Positions 27,977 to 37,793 are shown, numbered from the stretch's first letter. The stretch is 64,000 nucleotides of DNA from Streptomyces resistomycificus (GCF_001514265.1 NZ_KQ948989.1:682001-746000); one strand, 5' to 3'. A program made the numbers and translations. The notes: a model not told the origin generated them from the sequence alone.

Positions 27977-29428
27977 TCACCGGGCCGTGCCGGCCATGGC
28001 CCGGGCCGGTGCGTCGGTGGCGTCGAGGCCGCGCAGGATGTCCTCCACCCGTTGCTTGGCGTCACCGAAGAGCATCTGGCTGTTCTCCCTGAAGAACAGC
28101 GGGTTCTGGACGCCGGCGTATCCGGGGGCCATGGAGCGTTTGAAGACGACGACGTGGGCCGATTCCCAGACGTGCAGGACCGGCATTCCGGCGATGGGAC
28201 TGGTCGGGTCCTCGGCGGCGGACGGGTTGACGGTGTCGTTGGCGCCGATGACCAGGACGACCGACGTGGACGCGAAGTCGTCGTTGATCTCGTCCATTTC
28301 CAGGACGATGTCGTAGGGCACGTTGGCCTCGGCGAGCAGCACGTTCATGTGACCGGGCAGCCGGCCGGCGACCGGGTGGATGCCGAAGCGCACCTCGATG
28401 CCTCGTTCGCGCAGCGTGCGCGCCAACTCGGCGACAGGGTACTGGGCCTGGGCGACGGCCATGCCGTAGCCGGGCGTGATGATGACCGAGGAGGCGTCGC
28501 GCAGAAGCCCCGCGGTCTCCTCGGCGCTGATCTCCCGGTGCTCCCCGTGGTCGGTGTCGTCGCTCGCCGCGGCCGGGGCCCCGAAGCCGCCCGCGATCAC
28601 CGAGAGGAAGGAGCGGTTCATCGCCTTGCACATGATGTAGGACAGGTAGGCGCCGGAGGAGCCGACCAGTGCGCCGGTGACGATCAGCAGGTCGTTGGCG
28701 AGGAGGAAGCCCGAGGCCGCGGCGGCCCAGCCGGAGTAGCTGTTGAGCATGGAGACGACCACCGGCATGTCGCCGCCGCCGATGGAGGCGACCAGGTGGG
28801 CGCCGAGGGCGAGTGCGATCACGGTGACCGCGATGAGGAGTCCCATGTGGGGGCGCGCGACGAACACCGCGGTGAGCACGACGAACGCGGTGAGCGCGCC
28901 GAGGTTGAGGGCGTGCTTGCCGGGGAGGACGAGCGGCCTCGACTTGATGCGTGCCGACAGTTTCAGGTAGGCGACGATCGAGCCGGTGAAGGTGACGGCG
29001 CCGATGAACACGCCGATGAAGACCTCGGCGTGGTGGATGCGCAGCAGCGAACCGGTGATCTCCTGCCCGGCGTGGCTCCCGGCCTCGACGTCGAGGTAGC
29101 CGTTCCAGCCGACGAGTGCGGCGGCGAGGCCGACGAGGCTGTGCATGACGGCGATCAGCTCCGGCATGCCGGTCATCTCGACCACCCGGGCACGCCACAG
29201 TCCGATACCCGCACCCACAGCCGTCGCGACGACGATGAGCACGAGGCCGGTGGCGCTGATGCTCCGGGAGGCGAGTGCGATGGTGGCGGCCAGTGCTATG
29301 ACCATGCCTGCGATGCCCGAGACGATGCCCGAGCGGGAGGTCCGGTGTTGCGAGAGTCCGGCGAGGCTGAGGATGAACATCAGCGCGGCGACTACGTAGG
29401 CGGCCTGTGCGGCCGTGGTGGTGGTCAT
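27977..29428 (-). CDS. pntB: NAD(P) transhydrogenase subunit beta
   Basis: 483 aa. An N-terminal half of about nine hydrophobic helices (domain II, proton channel) is followed after a hinge (~residue 290-310) by the NADP(H)-binding domain III with [15 protein letters not shown] and [10 protein letters not shown]. With PntA it couples proton entry to hydride transfer from NADH to NADP+, supplying NADPH at the membrane. The ATG start lies 6 nt after the pntA stop on the minus strand, so the two form an operon. Length and motifs are intact. Confidence 0.96.
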   Translation of the reverse strand: MTTTTAAQAAYVVAALMFILSLAGLSQHRTSRSGIVSGIAGMVIALAATIALASRSISATGLVLIVVATAVGAGIGLWRARVVEMTGMPELIAVMHSLVGLAAALVGWNGYLDVEAGSHAGQEITGSLLRIHHAEVFIGVFIGAVTFTGSIVAYLKLSARIKSRPLVLPGKHALNLGALTAFVVLTAVFVARPHMGLLIAVTVIALALGAHLVASIGGGDMPVVVSMLNSYSGWAAAASGFLLANDLLIVTGALVGSSGAYLSYIMCKAMNRSFLSVIAGGFGAPAAASDDTDHGEHREISAEETAGLLRDASSVIITPGYGMAVAQAQYPVAELARTLRERGIEVRFGIHPVAGRLPGHMNVLLAEANVPYDIVLEMDEINDDFASTSVVLVIGANDTVNPSAAEDPTSPIAGMPVLHVWESAHVVVFKRSMAPGYAGVQNPLFFRENSQMLFGDAKQRVEDILRGLDATDAPARAMAGTAR

Positions 29429-29434
29429 CCGTGA

Positions 29435-30988
29435 TCAGCCCTTCGAGAACATGGCGAGCATGCGGCGGGTGACGGCGAAGCCGCCGAAGATGTTGACGCT
29501 CGCCAGCAGGATCGCGGCGAACGACAGGACGGTGACGGCGGTGCTTGCCTGCCCGATCTGCAGCAGCGCGCCGACCACGACGATCCCGGAGATCGCGTTG
29601 GTGACCGACATCAGCGGGGTGTGCAGGGCGTGGTGCACCTGGCCGATGACGTAGAAGCCGATGACGATCGCCAGGACGAAGACCGTGAGGTGGGCGATGA
29701 GCTGGGGCGGCGAGAAGGCGGTCACCAGGAACAGCGCGCACGCTGCGGCGCCGACGAGCGCGTACCCGGACCGAGCGGAGCGCGGGGACTTCGCCGGTAC
29801 GTCGAAAAGGTTGGCGGGTTCCGGGGCCGCGGTGGGGGTGGGCGCGGCGGACACCTGTACCGGTGGCGGCGGCCAGGTCTTCTCGCCGTCACGGACCACG
29901 GTCATCGAGCGCTGCACGACGTCGTCGAGGTCGAGGACGAGGTGGCCGTCCTTGCCGGGGGTGAGGAGTTTCATCAGGTTGACGAGGTTGGTGCCGTACA
30001 GCTGGGAGGCCTGGGCGGGGAGCCGGCCGGGCAGGTCGGTGTAGCCGATGATGGTCACGTCGTTGTCGGTGACGATCGCCTTGTCGGCGACCGTCCCTGC
30101 GACGTTGCCGCCCTGCGCGGCGGCCATGTCGACGATCACGCTGCCGGGCTTCATACGGGCGACGTCCTCGGCGGTGATCAGCTTCGGCGCCGGCCGGCCC
30201 GGGATGAGGGCGGTGGTGATGATGATGTCGACGTCGGCGGCCTGCTCGGCGTACAGCTGCGCGGCGAGCCGGTTGTAGTCGTCGGAGGTGGCCTTGGCGT
30301 ACCCGTCGCTACTGGCCTGCTGTCCGGTCTGCACGGCCAGGAACTCCCCGCCCAGTGAGCGCACCTGCTCGGCGACCTCAGGCCGGGGGTCGGTGGCGCG
30401 GACGACTGCGCCGAGGCTGCGTGCCGCGCCGATCGCCGCGAGGCCGGCCACACCCGCGCCCGCGACCAGCACCTTGGCCGGGGGCACCTTGCCGGCGGCG
30501 GTCACCTGGCCGGTGAAGAAGCGGCCGAAGGCGTGCGCGGCCTCGACCACGGCCCGGTATCCGGCGATGTTCGCCATCGAGCTGAGGACGTCCAGGGACT
30601 GGGCGCGCGAGATGCGCGGGACGGCGTCCATGGCGAGCACGGTGATCGGCCGCCGCGCCAGCTCCTCGACCAGTTCCGGGTGGAGCGCGGGACCGATCAG
30701 CGCGATCAGCGTCGCTCCGTCCTTCAGCCGGCCGATCTCCTCGTTCGAGGGGGCGTTCACCTTCAGCACGATCTCCGCAGGCCAGGGGTCGCCGATGCGG
30801 GCTCCCGCCTCCTCGTAGGCCGCGTCGGAGAAGCGGGACGACTCTCCCGCTCCCGGTTCGACGACCACGTGGTACCCGAGCGCGACAAGTGCGGCCACGG
30901 TGGCGGGTGTCGCCGCCACCCTCGTCTCGCCCGCAGTGGACTCGGCGGCAATGCCTATCCGCTGGGATTCCGGTTCCGGTGGGACCAT
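29435..30988 (-). CDS. pntA: NAD(P) transhydrogenase subunit alpha
   Basis: 517 aa, the full-length alpha type with soluble NAD(H) domain I (residues ~8-390; [48 protein letters not shown]) and a C-terminal membrane part with several helices ([33 protein letters not shown]) rather than the split alpha1/alpha2 form. ATG at 30988 was chosen for its GAGAGG ribosome site and homology start; earlier in-frame codons are not conserved. First gene of pntAB. The 267-bp gap upstream to the next gene shows no gene. Confidence 0.95.
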   Translation of the reverse strand: MVPPEPESQRIGIAAESTAGETRVAATPATVAALVALGYHVVVEPGAGESSRFSDAAYEEAGARIGDPWPAEIVLKVNAPSNEEIGRLKDGATLIALIGPALHPELVEELARRPITVLAMDAVPRISRAQSLDVLSSMANIAGYRAVVEAAHAFGRFFTGQVTAAGKVPPAKVLVAGAGVAGLAAIGAARSLGAVVRATDPRPEVAEQVRSLGGEFLAVQTGQQASSDGYAKATSDDYNRLAAQLYAEQAADVDIIITTALIPGRPAPKLITAEDVARMKPGSVIVDMAAAQGGNVAGTVADKAIVTDNDVTIIGYTDLPGRLPAQASQLYGTNLVNLMKLLTPGKDGHLVLDLDDVVQRSMTVVRDGEKTWPPPPVQVSAAPTPTAAPEPANLFDVPAKSPRSARSGYALVGAAACALFLVTAFSPPQLIAHLTVFVLAIVIGFYVIGQVHHALHTPLMSVTNAISGIVVVGALLQIGQASTAVTVLSFAAILLASVNIFGGFAVTRRMLAMFSKG

Positions 30989-31255
30989 CGTCTGCCTCTC
31001 CCGTCGGTGAACGTGTGGGCGCCGCGCCTGTTCGCCCGGCGCTACGTGCGCCCGTCCATCCATCGGTGCCCGGATCCTTCGCGTTCGACCCCGAGGTTCC
31101 CGTCCGACTTGCCGAGTCATGCCTGTGGATACGGGTGGTTGCGAGGCTGGAGTGCTCAATGGCCGGTCGGGAAGCAGAGGTTGACGCCGCGGTGGGACGG
31201 GTCGGTCCGGCGACCGTGCCCACCCGTCCCGCGTCGGTGTGTCGGCACGCCGGGT

Positions 31256-32278
31256 TCAGAAGGTGAGGAGAACCTTCGTGGCGCGTCGCTCGTCCATGGC
31301 CTTGTAGCCCTCGGCGGCCTGCTCCAGCGGCAGGGTGAGGTCGAAGACCCTGCCGGGGTCGATCCTGCGGTCCCAGATGAGCTGGATCAGCTCGGGCAGG
31401 AACCGGCGCACCGGGGCGGGGCCGCCCTCCACGTGAATGCCGGCGAAGAACAGGTCGATTCCCTTGATCGTGACGTCGTAGTTGACGCCGACGAAGCCCA
31501 GGTGCCCGCCCGGGCGGGTGGCGCCGATCGCCTGCATCGTCGATTCCTGGGTTCCGACGGCCTCGACCACCGAGTGCGCGCCCAGCCCGCCCGTGAGTTC
31601 CTTGATCTTCGCGACGCCCTCGTCACCGCGTTCCTCGACGATGTCGGTCGCGCCGTAGAACCGGGCCAGCTCCTGTCGCTCGGGGTGGCGGGACATCGCG
31701 ATGATCCGCTCCGCGCCCAGCTGCCTGGCGGCCAGGACGGCCATCAGGCCGACCGCGCCGTCGCCGACGACCGCGACCGTCCTGCCGGGGCCGGCCTCGG
31801 CCGCGACGGCGCCGTACCAGCCGGTGCCGAGCACGTCGGAGGCGGCCAGCAGCGAGGGGATCAAGTCCTCGTCCGGCTGTCCCGGCGTGGGAACGAGGGT
31901 GCCGTCCGCGTGGGGGATGCGGGCCTTCTCCGCCTGCGTACCGATCGTCCCCGCCACGAACTCCCGGTGCGCGCAGCCGGACTGGTAGCCCGAGCGGCAG
32001 ATCTCGCAGGTGTTGTCGGAGATCACGAACGACCCGACGACGAAGTCGCCCACCTTGACGTTCTTCACGTCGGAGCCGACTTCCTCGACCACGCCCGCGT
32101 ACTCGTGCCCCATGTTCGTGTGATCGGCGGGCTCGACACCGCGGTAGGGCCACAGGTCGGAGCCGCAGATGCAGGTCGCCGTCAGCCGGACGATCGCGTC
32201 GGTGGGCTCGATGATCTTCGGGTCGTCACGGTCCTCGACCCGGACGTCTCCGGCCGTGTGCATGACTACTCCACGCAT
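31256..32278 (-). CDS. Zinc-dependent alcohol dehydrogenase (MDR superfamily)
   Basis: 340 aa. Catalytic-zinc ligands in TCICGSDLWPYRG and GHEYAGVVEEVG, nucleotide-binding VAVVGDGAVGLMAVLAARQL. The structural-zinc loop is reduced (NTCEICRSGYQSGCAH still shows four Cys). Oxidises or reduces an unknown alcohol/aldehyde with NAD(P). GAGGAG lies upstream of the ATG. Divergent from an XRE-family regulator with an inverted repeat between them; an HTH regulator, this dehydrogenase and the following SDR look like one inducible detoxification unit. Confidence 0.93.
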   Translation of the reverse strand: MRGVVMHTAGDVRVEDRDDPKIIEPTDAIVRLTATCICGSDLWPYRGVEPADHTNMGHEYAGVVEEVGSDVKNVKVGDFVVGSFVISDNTCEICRSGYQSGCAHREFVAGTIGTQAEKARIPHADGTLVPTPGQPDEDLIPSLLAASDVLGTGWYGAVAAEAGPGRTVAVVGDGAVGLMAVLAARQLGAERIIAMSRHPERQELARFYGATDIVEERGDEGVAKIKELTGGLGAHSVVEAVGTQESTMQAIGATRPGGHLGFVGVNYDVTIKGIDLFFAGIHVEGGPAPVRRFLPELIQLIWDRRIDPGRVFDLTLPLEQAAEGYKAMDERRATKVLLTF

Positions 32279-32406
32279 GTCTGCGTCTCCTCGTCTTCGG
32301 GGGGTGTCGGCTCGTGACCTCCGCGCCACCGGCGACGGCGGAGCGGAGAGACCACGGCAGCCAGGTAACCCCCGTCCCGGGCGGGCAGCGAGTCACTGAC
32401 GATGGG

Positions 32407-32421
32407 TGTACTGGCAGTACA
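32407..32421. promoter_or_regulatory. Inverted repeat TGTACT-GGC-AGTACA between divergent dehydrogenase and XRE regulator
   Basis: Perfect 6-bp arms with a 3-bp centre, extended with one mismatch to GGGTGTACT/AGTACATCC. It lies 36 bp before the regulator start and about 130 bp from the dehydrogenase start, a good place for a shared operator of the adjacent HTH protein. Confidence 0.6.
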
Positions 32422-32456
32422 TCCCAATCTGGCGGGCGCGGCCGTACGGTCGTCGT

Positions 32457-33371
32457 GTGGACAACCGTGAAGAGGTCCGCGAGTTCCTCACCTCGCGACG
32501 AGCCAAGATCACCCCCGAGCGGGCGGGACTGCCGGCCGGTACCAGGCGGCGCGTACCCGGTCTGCGCCGCAGCGAGGTCGCCACCCTCGCCGACGTCAGC
32601 GTCGAGTACTACGCCAAGCTCGAACGCGGCAACCTCGCCGGCGCCTCACCCGCCGTGCTCGAAGCCGTCGCCCGCGCCCTCCGGCTCGACGACGCGGAAC
32701 GGGCGCACCTGCTCCATCTGGCCCAGGCCCAGGAAGGCTCCGACACCCTCGCCCGCCCCCGGCCGCGCTCCAGCAGGCAGCGGACCTTGCACAAGAGCCT
32801 GCAGTGGACCCTGGACGCCGTCACCGCGGGCCCCGCCTACGTCGTCAACGGCCGCTTGGACCTGCTGGCCGCCAACCAACTAACCCTTGCCTTCTTCAGC
32901 GACATCTTCAGCGACACGCACGCCGGCCACGCCAAGCCGCCGAACCTCGCCCGATACCAGTTCCTGGACCCCGCCGCCCGTCGCTTCTACGCCGACTGGG
33001 ACCTCGCCGCCGACATGACCGTGGACGTGCTGCGCGCCGAAGCCGGCCGCAACCCCCACGACAGGGACCTCCACGACCTGGTCGGTGAGCTGTCCACGCG
33101 AAGCGACACCTTCCGCACCCGCTGGGGCTCCCACAACGTCACCCGGCACGGCACCGGCACCAAACGCTTCCGCCACCCGGTCGTCGGTGACCTCACCCTC
33201 TCCTGGGAAGCATTGGGCATCACCGCCGAACCCGGGCTCACCCTCACCGTCTACACCGCCGAGCCCGGCTCACCCTCCGCGGAGGGCCTCGACCTGCTCG
33301 CCTCCTGGGCGGCCACCCAGGACACCATTGCCGATCTTTCTCTGCGGCCACCGACCACTCCTCCGCACTGA
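32457..33371 (+). CDS. XRE-family regulator with MmyB-like C-terminal domain
   Basis: 304 aa. N-terminal helix-turn-helix (VREFLTSRRAKITPERAGL, LRRSEVATLADVSVEYYAKL, ALRLDDAERAHLLHLA) followed by the MmyB-type ligand-binding region (YVVNGRLDLLAANQL, FLDPAARRFYADWDL, VTRHGTGTKRFRHPVVGDL). The family is common in Streptomyces beside oxidoreductases and often binds fatty-acid-like ligands. The GTG start gives the family's V-D-N-R-E-E-V opening; longer starts overlap the operator. Predicted to control itself, the divergent alcohol dehydrogenase and perhaps the SDR 78 bp downstream. Confidence 0.9.
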   Translation: MDNREEVREFLTSRRAKITPERAGLPAGTRRRVPGLRRSEVATLADVSVEYYAKLERGNLAGASPAVLEAVARALRLDDAERAHLLHLAQAQEGSDTLARPRPRSSRQRTLHKSLQWTLDAVTAGPAYVVNGRLDLLAANQLTLAFFSDIFSDTHAGHAKPPNLARYQFLDPAARRFYADWDLAADMTVDVLRAEAGRNPHDRDLHDLVGELSTRSDTFRTRWGSHNVTRHGTGTKRFRHPVVGDLTLSWEALGITAEPGLTLTVYTAEPGSPSAEGLDLLASWAATQDTIADLSLRPPTTPPH

Positions 33372-33448
33372 CCGGAGGAGGGCGGACGATCCGCCGACGG
33401 CCGTGGCGAGAGACGCAGTTTTCACCGCACGTGGGGGAGAAGTCTGAC

Positions 33449-34162
33449 ATGGCACTGGTTCTGGTGACCGGGGCATCCAGCGGTCTGGGGCGCAACACGG
33501 CGGACGCGTTGGCCGACGACGGGCACGACGTCGTCGTCCACGTCCGCGACCCGGCCCGGCTCACCGAGGGGGACGACCCCGGCCGGTGGAAGGGCGTGGT
33601 GGTCGGGGATCTCGCCGATCCGGACGAGATCCGTGGGGTTGCCCGGCAGGCCGGCGAGTTCGGCCGCTTCGACGCCGTCATCCACAACGCCGGCGTCCTG
33701 CACTCCTCCGATCAGTTCACCGTCAACACCGTCGCGCCCTACCTGCTGACAGCCCTGATGGACAAACCGGCCAGGCTCATCTACCTCAGCAGCTCCATGC
33801 ACCGGACCGGCTCCACCGACCTGCGACGGCCGGCCGCCGGGACCGCTTCCTACGACGACACCAAACTGTGGGTCACCACCCTCGCGCTAGCCTTCGCGTC
33901 CCGGTGGGAGGGAACCTCCAGTCACGCGGTCGACCCCGGCTGGGTGCCCACCCGCATGGGAGGTGCCGGCGCATCGGACGACCTGGCGGCCGGGCACCGG
34001 ACGCAGGTGTGGCTCGCCACCCACCACGACGTGACCCCGGCGACCGGCGGCTACTGGTACCACCAGCGGACTCGGACACCGCATCCCGCGTCGCAAAACG
34101 AGGAGTTCCAGGCGCGCCTCGTCCGGGTCCTGGAGAACCACACGGGCGTGCCGCTCGACTGA
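33449..34162 (+). CDS. Short-chain dehydrogenase/reductase (SDR)
   Basis: 237 aa. Cofactor motif VLVTGASSGLGRNTADAL, NAG motif (IHNAGVLHS), catalytic Ser in IYLSSSMH and the YxxxK pair in YDDTKLWV. NAD(P)-dependent oxidoreductase of unknown substrate. The start is ATG 33449, preceded by GGGGGAGA. Probably co-transcribed with the XRE regulator gene. It converges with the lipoprotein gene; 143 bp between them contains no clear terminator. Confidence 0.92.
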   Translation: MALVLVTGASSGLGRNTADALADDGHDVVVHVRDPARLTEGDDPGRWKGVVVGDLADPDEIRGVARQAGEFGRFDAVIHNAGVLHSSDQFTVNTVAPYLLTALMDKPARLIYLSSSMHRTGSTDLRRPAAGTASYDDTKLWVTTLALAFASRWEGTSSHAVDPGWVPTRMGGAGASDDLAAGHRTQVWLATHHDVTPATGGYWYHQRTRTPHPASQNEEFQARLVRVLENHTGVPLD

Positions 34163-34305
34163 CCGCCCGTCGGGTGGGCAACCGCTGCGCCGAAGCGGAC
34201 GTCGGCGCGTGCGGTCAGGGCCCAGCGGCTCTTCCACGTCGTCCCGGTGATCGTGATCCTGATGGGAGACGCGGGCCGGTGGCCCGAGGGAGCCAGGCAC
34301 GCCGT

Positions 34306-35040
34306 TCAGTGCGGTGACGGTGCCGGGTCCAGGGCGTTGCCGACGGTGCAGCCGCCCTCTCCGGGCATCCGCTGGATCCGGGGCGGCACCCACACCTCGG
34401 TGGCGCCGGGGCTCACGCGGGCAAGAAGGCAGTCCTGCGGGTCGAAGCCGTTGCCCTTCACCGACAGGAGAACACCGACCCGGCCGCCGTCCCCCTTCAC
34501 CTCGGTACGGATCGCCGGATGCAGATCCAGGGCGGCGAGCGTACGGCGGACCTCGGCCTCGTCCACCCGGCCGCCGTCCGGCACCCTAAGGAGTTTCGCG
34601 CGGAGCTCCTCGTACGGCAGCCGGGGCGGTTCGGGTGGCGGGGCGAAGGTCAGCGGCGGGCCATCCGGGCAGTCCACGTCACGGGGATCCCCACGCCACT
34701 TCGACCTGGGCGACACCCGCACCGCGAAACAGCGCCGCACGGCGACCTCCTGAGGGTCGAGCCATCCGTCGTACGCCGAGCCGGACGTGCGGACGACCAC
34801 GTCGATGCCGTCCCCGTCGTGTGTCGAGGTACCCGTCACCCGCAGTACCTCCACCCCGTCGATGCCGGAGGCGGATCGCCCTACCTCCGCCGCCGTGCGC
34901 GGACGCTGGCCGTAGAGCCGCTCGCCCGCCTTCCTGGCCACCTCCCGTGCGGCGTCCGTCGCCTCGTCCTCGGAGGACTGCACCACCCCGCAGCCGGCGG
35001 TGAACAACAACAGCGGGGCGAGCAGCAGAAGTCGGCGCAT
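34306..35040 (-). CDS. Secreted lipoprotein of unknown function (244 aa)
   Basis: Lipoprotein signal peptide with lipobox LLFTAGC (Cys at residue ~17), so the protein is anchored outside the membrane. The rest is soluble, with no catalytic motif I recognise; a conserved-looking SYDGWLDP-type segment (SAYDGWLDPQEVAVRRCF) and several Cys may form disulfides. GGAAGG precedes the ATG. It stands alone between the SDR and the SnoaL-like gene. Function not assigned. Confidence 0.85.
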   Translation of the reverse strand: MRRLLLLAPLLLFTAGCGVVQSSEDEATDAAREVARKAGERLYGQRPRTAAEVGRSASGIDGVEVLRVTGTSTHDGDGIDVVVRTSGSAYDGWLDPQEVAVRRCFAVRVSPRSKWRGDPRDVDCPDGPPLTFAPPPEPPRLPYEELRAKLLRVPDGGRVDEAEVRRTLAALDLHPAIRTEVKGDGGRVGVLLSVKGNGFDPQDCLLARVSPGATEVWVPPRIQRMPGEGGCTVGNALDPAPSPH

Positions 35041-35265
35041 GTGTCCACCCTTCCGGCGTGGCGCGGGGCGGGCAACCACTCGCGTACTCAGACCGGCACA
35101 GGTGATCGTACTCAGCCGGTACGGTGACAACGCCGCCAGTCCTCCCGGCGCATCCGCGTCGAGCACCGCCAATGGCGCCCGCTCCAGGGCCGCGGTGGCG
35201 GCTGTCCCCGCAGGAACGGTTCCGGCGGCGGTGAGCGGAACTCGCCGCCGCCGCAACCGTCGCCG

Positions 35266-35676
35266 TCAGTCGCTCATGGCGTCGCGGACGAGGGCGGTGT
35301 CCACGAACTGTTCGAAGCGCACGATCAGGCCGCCGCGTACGACGAAGTGGTGGGCGACGCGGACGTCGATCGGCTTGCCGGTGGCCTTGTTGGCCGCCGT
35401 GTAGCGGGCCAGGACGACGACGTTCTCGCCGTCGACGACGTAGGTGTCGTCGTGGGCGGTCCAGCCGTCCCAGGCCTTGCCGAGCCTCTCCATGACGTGG
35501 GAGGTGACCCCGTCGGGCGTGCGGTAGGTGCCGGCGAGGGGGAAGCCGGCCATCTCCGTCCACTCCACGTCGGGGGCGAGGGTGGCCCGCAGGGCCTCCA
35601 GGTCACCGGCCGCGGAGGCCAGATACTGGCGGCGCACCACGTCGCGGGGCGCTGCGGAGGTGGCGAACTCGCTCAT
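35266..35676 (-). CDS. SnoaL/NTF2-like protein (136 aa)
   Basis: Small alpha+beta barrel protein: VRRQYLASAAGDLEALRATL, DVEWTEMAGFPLAGTYRTPD, then VVVLARYTA and HHFVVRGGLIVRFEQF. The family includes polyketide cyclases, isomerases and stress proteins; residues for a particular reaction cannot be assigned. The start lies 1 nt from the stop of the upstream metallo-hydrolase, indicating an operon with it and the DsbA-like gene. Confidence 0.9.
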   Translation of the reverse strand: MSEFATSAAPRDVVRRQYLASAAGDLEALRATLAPDVEWTEMAGFPLAGTYRTPDGVTSHVMERLGKAWDGWTAHDDTYVVDGENVVVLARYTAANKATGKPIDVRVAHHFVVRGGLIVRFEQFVDTALVRDAMSD

Positions 35677-35677
35677 G

Positions 35678-36484
35678 TCAGCCCCACGTCATCTCGCCCT
35701 TGGCGACCTTCGCCCCGAGCTGCGCGGCGATCAGCATCCCGTTGTCCGGGTAACGCGCCACCAACGCCTCGGTCAGTGCCGCCCCGTCGGCCGCCTTGCC
35801 CAACTCCTCGTCGAAGGCCAGGAGGTAGTCGCGGGTGGCGGTGATGGCGGAGGCGTCGGCCGCGGTACCGGGCAGACGGTGCCCGGGGACGACCAACTCC
35901 GGCTCCAGCGCCGTCATCTCGTCCAGCAGGTCGACCCAGCAGGCGCGGTCGTCAGAGGTCGGGGTGTCGGCGACCCAGACGTGCTCCTGCTGGAAGAGCA
36001 GGACGCCGCCGAGGATCGCGCGGTGCTCGGCCTGCCACAGGTAGTGCCGGTCGGGCAGGCCGGCCGGGCCGCCCTTGAGCTCGAAGCGGTGGCCCTCCAG
36101 GGTGAGGCCGCCGGTCAGCGGCTGCAGGTCGACCAGGCGGGTCGGCAGGTTGGGGCCGAGCGCGGCCCACGCCTTCAGCTTGCCCTCGTAGGAGTGCCGG
36201 ATGTGCTCGATGACGATCGGGGTGGCGACGAACTCGGCGTCCGGGAAGGCGTCGGCGAGGACCTCGGCGCCGAAGTAGAAGTCGGGGTCGCCGTGGCTGA
36301 CGAAGACGGTGGTGAGCCGCTTGCCCGAGTCCAGGATCTCGGCGGCCAGACGGTGGCCGTCGGCCCGGGTGAAGCCGGCGTCCACCAGCAACGCCTCGTT
36401 CTCACCCGTGACGAGGGTGGCGGTCTTGTTCTTGCTGCCTGCCGGGAAGTCGAGGTCGAGGACCTTGAAGGAGAGGGGGCTCAT
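35678..36484 (-). CDS. MBL-fold metallo-hydrolase with altered metal motif
   Basis: 268 aa. Metallo-beta-lactamase fold (ATLVTGENEALLVDAGFT, TTVFVSHGDPDFYFGAEVL, ELVVPGHRLPG). The usual HxHxDH is reduced to SHGDPDFYFG: the first His and Asp remain, while the second and last His are replaced by Asp-Pro and Gly. The enzyme may hold fewer metals or use another reaction, as in quorum-lactonase-like or redox MBL relatives. Middle gene of the DsbA-MBL-SnoaL group beneath a MarR regulator. Confidence 0.88.
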   Translation of the reverse strand: MSPLSFKVLDLDFPAGSKNKTATLVTGENEALLVDAGFTRADGHRLAAEILDSGKRLTTVFVSHGDPDFYFGAEVLADAFPDAEFVATPIVIEHIRHSYEGKLKAWAALGPNLPTRLVDLQPLTGGLTLEGHRFELKGGPAGLPDRHYLWQAEHRAILGGVLLFQQEHVWVADTPTSDDRACWVDLLDEMTALEPELVVPGHRLPGTAADASAITATRDYLLAFDEELGKAADGAALTEALVARYPDNGMLIAAQLGAKVAKGEMTWG

Positions 36485-36531
36485 GGGTGACTCCTTGCGG
36501 TGAGGGGGGTTGGAGACGGGGGCGGGGACGC

Positions 36532-37149
36532 TCAGTGAGTACGCAGGTCCGCGAGCCGACGGTCGACCTCGTCGGCGGTGGCGTGGCCATGGGCCAGCGA
36601 GGTCACCCGGTCGCCGTCGACGGCGAGGAGGGTGGGAAAGCCGGTGACGCCCAGCGAGGCGGCGCGGTGGAAGTCGCCGTCCACCGCCACCCGCACCTCG
36701 GGCGTCTCGAAGGCGGCGACCACGGCGTCGGCGTCCAGTCCGGCCGCCTCGGCGACCTGCCGGTAGGTCGCCGGGTCGGAGAGGCCGAGGCCGTTGACGT
36801 AGAAGGCCCGCTGGAGCGCCGCGGCCAGTTCCGCCGCACGGGCGGGAGCGGCCTGCCGCAGCGCGACGACACCGCGCGCGGCGGCCTCGGAGTCCATCAC
36901 GAACGAGCCGTCGGCGATCAGCCGCTCGTACGCCCGGCCGAACTCGGCGCCGGTCAGCTCGGCGATCTTCGCGTTCGCGCCCTGGACGTAGCCGAACTCG
37001 CGGATCGGCACCCGGCGTGACCCGGTGAACAGGCCGCCGGAGACGACCTCGACCGGCAGGTCGGGATGACGGGAGGCGACCTCGCTCAGCGTTCCGGAGA
37101 ACCCGTGTGACCAGCCGCAGTAGGCGTCGAAGACGTAGACGAGCTTCAT
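36532..37149 (-). CDS. DsbA-family oxidoreductase, CxxS active site, cytoplasmic
   Basis: 205 aa, thioredoxin fold with an inserted helical domain as in DsbA/FrnE-like proteins; cis-Pro region TGFPTLLAVDGD. The active-site motif is C-G-W-S (Cys11, Ser14; VFDAYCGWSHGF), so only one redox Cys remains, which favours isomerase, glutathione- or mycothiol-linked chemistry over disulfide formation. No signal peptide. The ATG at 37149 was chosen because the fold begins there; 34 upstream in-frame codons cross the operator region. Leads the three-gene group under MarR. Confidence 0.9.
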   Translation of the reverse strand: MKLVYVFDAYCGWSHGFSGTLSEVASRHPDLPVEVVSGGLFTGSRRVPIREFGYVQGANAKIAELTGAEFGRAYERLIADGSFVMDSEAAARGVVALRQAAPARAAELAAALQRAFYVNGLGLSDPATYRQVAEAAGLDADAVVAAFETPEVRVAVDGDFHRAASLGVTGFPTLLAVDGDRVTSLAHGHATADEVDRRLADLRTH

Positions 37150-37191
37150 CGGGGACCTCGGCAGTGTGGCGCCCGCCGGATGCGAGCGGTG

Positions 37192-37224
37192 TATCTGACA
37201 GAACAGTAACTGACGCGTCAGATA
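37192..37224. promoter_or_regulatory. Dyad with CTGACGCGTCAG core, probable MarR operator
   Basis: A perfect 12-bp palindrome CTGACGCGTCAG at 37210-37221 forms one arm of a larger dyad: TATCTGAC at 37192-37199 and GTCAGATA at 37217-37224. It lies 43-75 bp upstream of the DsbA-like gene and just after the MarR gene, so it likely controls the DsbA-MBL-SnoaL group. Confidence 0.6.
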
Positions 37225-37298
37225 TTTTTCCATTCCTGTGACGTGGGACACGTGGGCTTGGCCCGCGTCATCAGATCACTGTTGCGCCCGCCCGCAGA

Positions 37299-37793
37299 TC
37301 AGGGCAGGCGGGGCAGAACGTCCCGTGCCGTATGGCTGAGAATCCGGAGATCCTCCGCGAAGCGTTCGCGGTCGGCCGCGGGGAGGGGTTCCACGAGGTG
37401 CCGTTTGATGTTCTCCACGTGGACCAGGGACGCGCGGACCACGGTCTCCTCGCCCTGTGGCGTCAGCCGCACCAGCTTTCCGCGCCGGTCCTCAGGGGAT
37501 TCCGCGCGTGTCACGAGCCCAGCCGCCTCCATGCGGTCCACCAGCCGGGTGGCGCCGCCGGTGGTGAGGACCTGTTCCTGGGCGATGGCCCGCATCGAAA
37601 GCCCCGGCTCGCCGGCCCGCCCGAGGATCAGCAGCACCTCGAACACCAGATGGCTGATGCCGCACTCCTCCTCGAGTGCCCGGCCCAGGACGTACTCCAG
37701 TCGGTTCGCCGCCCCCTGCAGCCGTCCGAACGCCAGGATCAGGTCGTTGTCCGCGGCCTCCTTGGCCGTTCTGATCTCCGCTTCCTCGCCCAC
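37299..37793 (-). CDS. MarR-family transcriptional regulator (164 aa)
   Basis: Winged-HTH regulator: LEYVLGRALEEECGISHLVF, LSMRAIAQEQVLTTGGATRL, then the wing LVTRAESPEDRRGKLVRLTPQG. Upstream of and in the same direction as the DsbA-like, MBL and SnoaL-like genes, with a strong dyad between. Such units often answer thiol-reactive or phenolic stress, consistent with a thioredoxin-fold target. GTG start; an inverted repeat CGGTAC-CACC-GTACCG at 37819-37834 lies 25 bp upstream and may be its own operator. Confidence 0.92.
   Translation of the reverse strand: MGEEAEIRTAKEAADNDLILAFGRLQGAANRLEYVLGRALEEECGISHLVFEVLLILGRAGEPGLSMRAIAQEQVLTTGGATRLVDRMEAAGLVTRAESPEDRRGKLVRLTPQGEETVVRASLVHVENIKRHLVEPLPAADRERFAEDLRILSHTARDVLPRLP

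Noticed and set aside
34163..34305. Possible gene fragment (VVPVIVILMGDAG) between SDR and lipoprotein genes
   Set aside because: Too short, no start context and no recognisable family.
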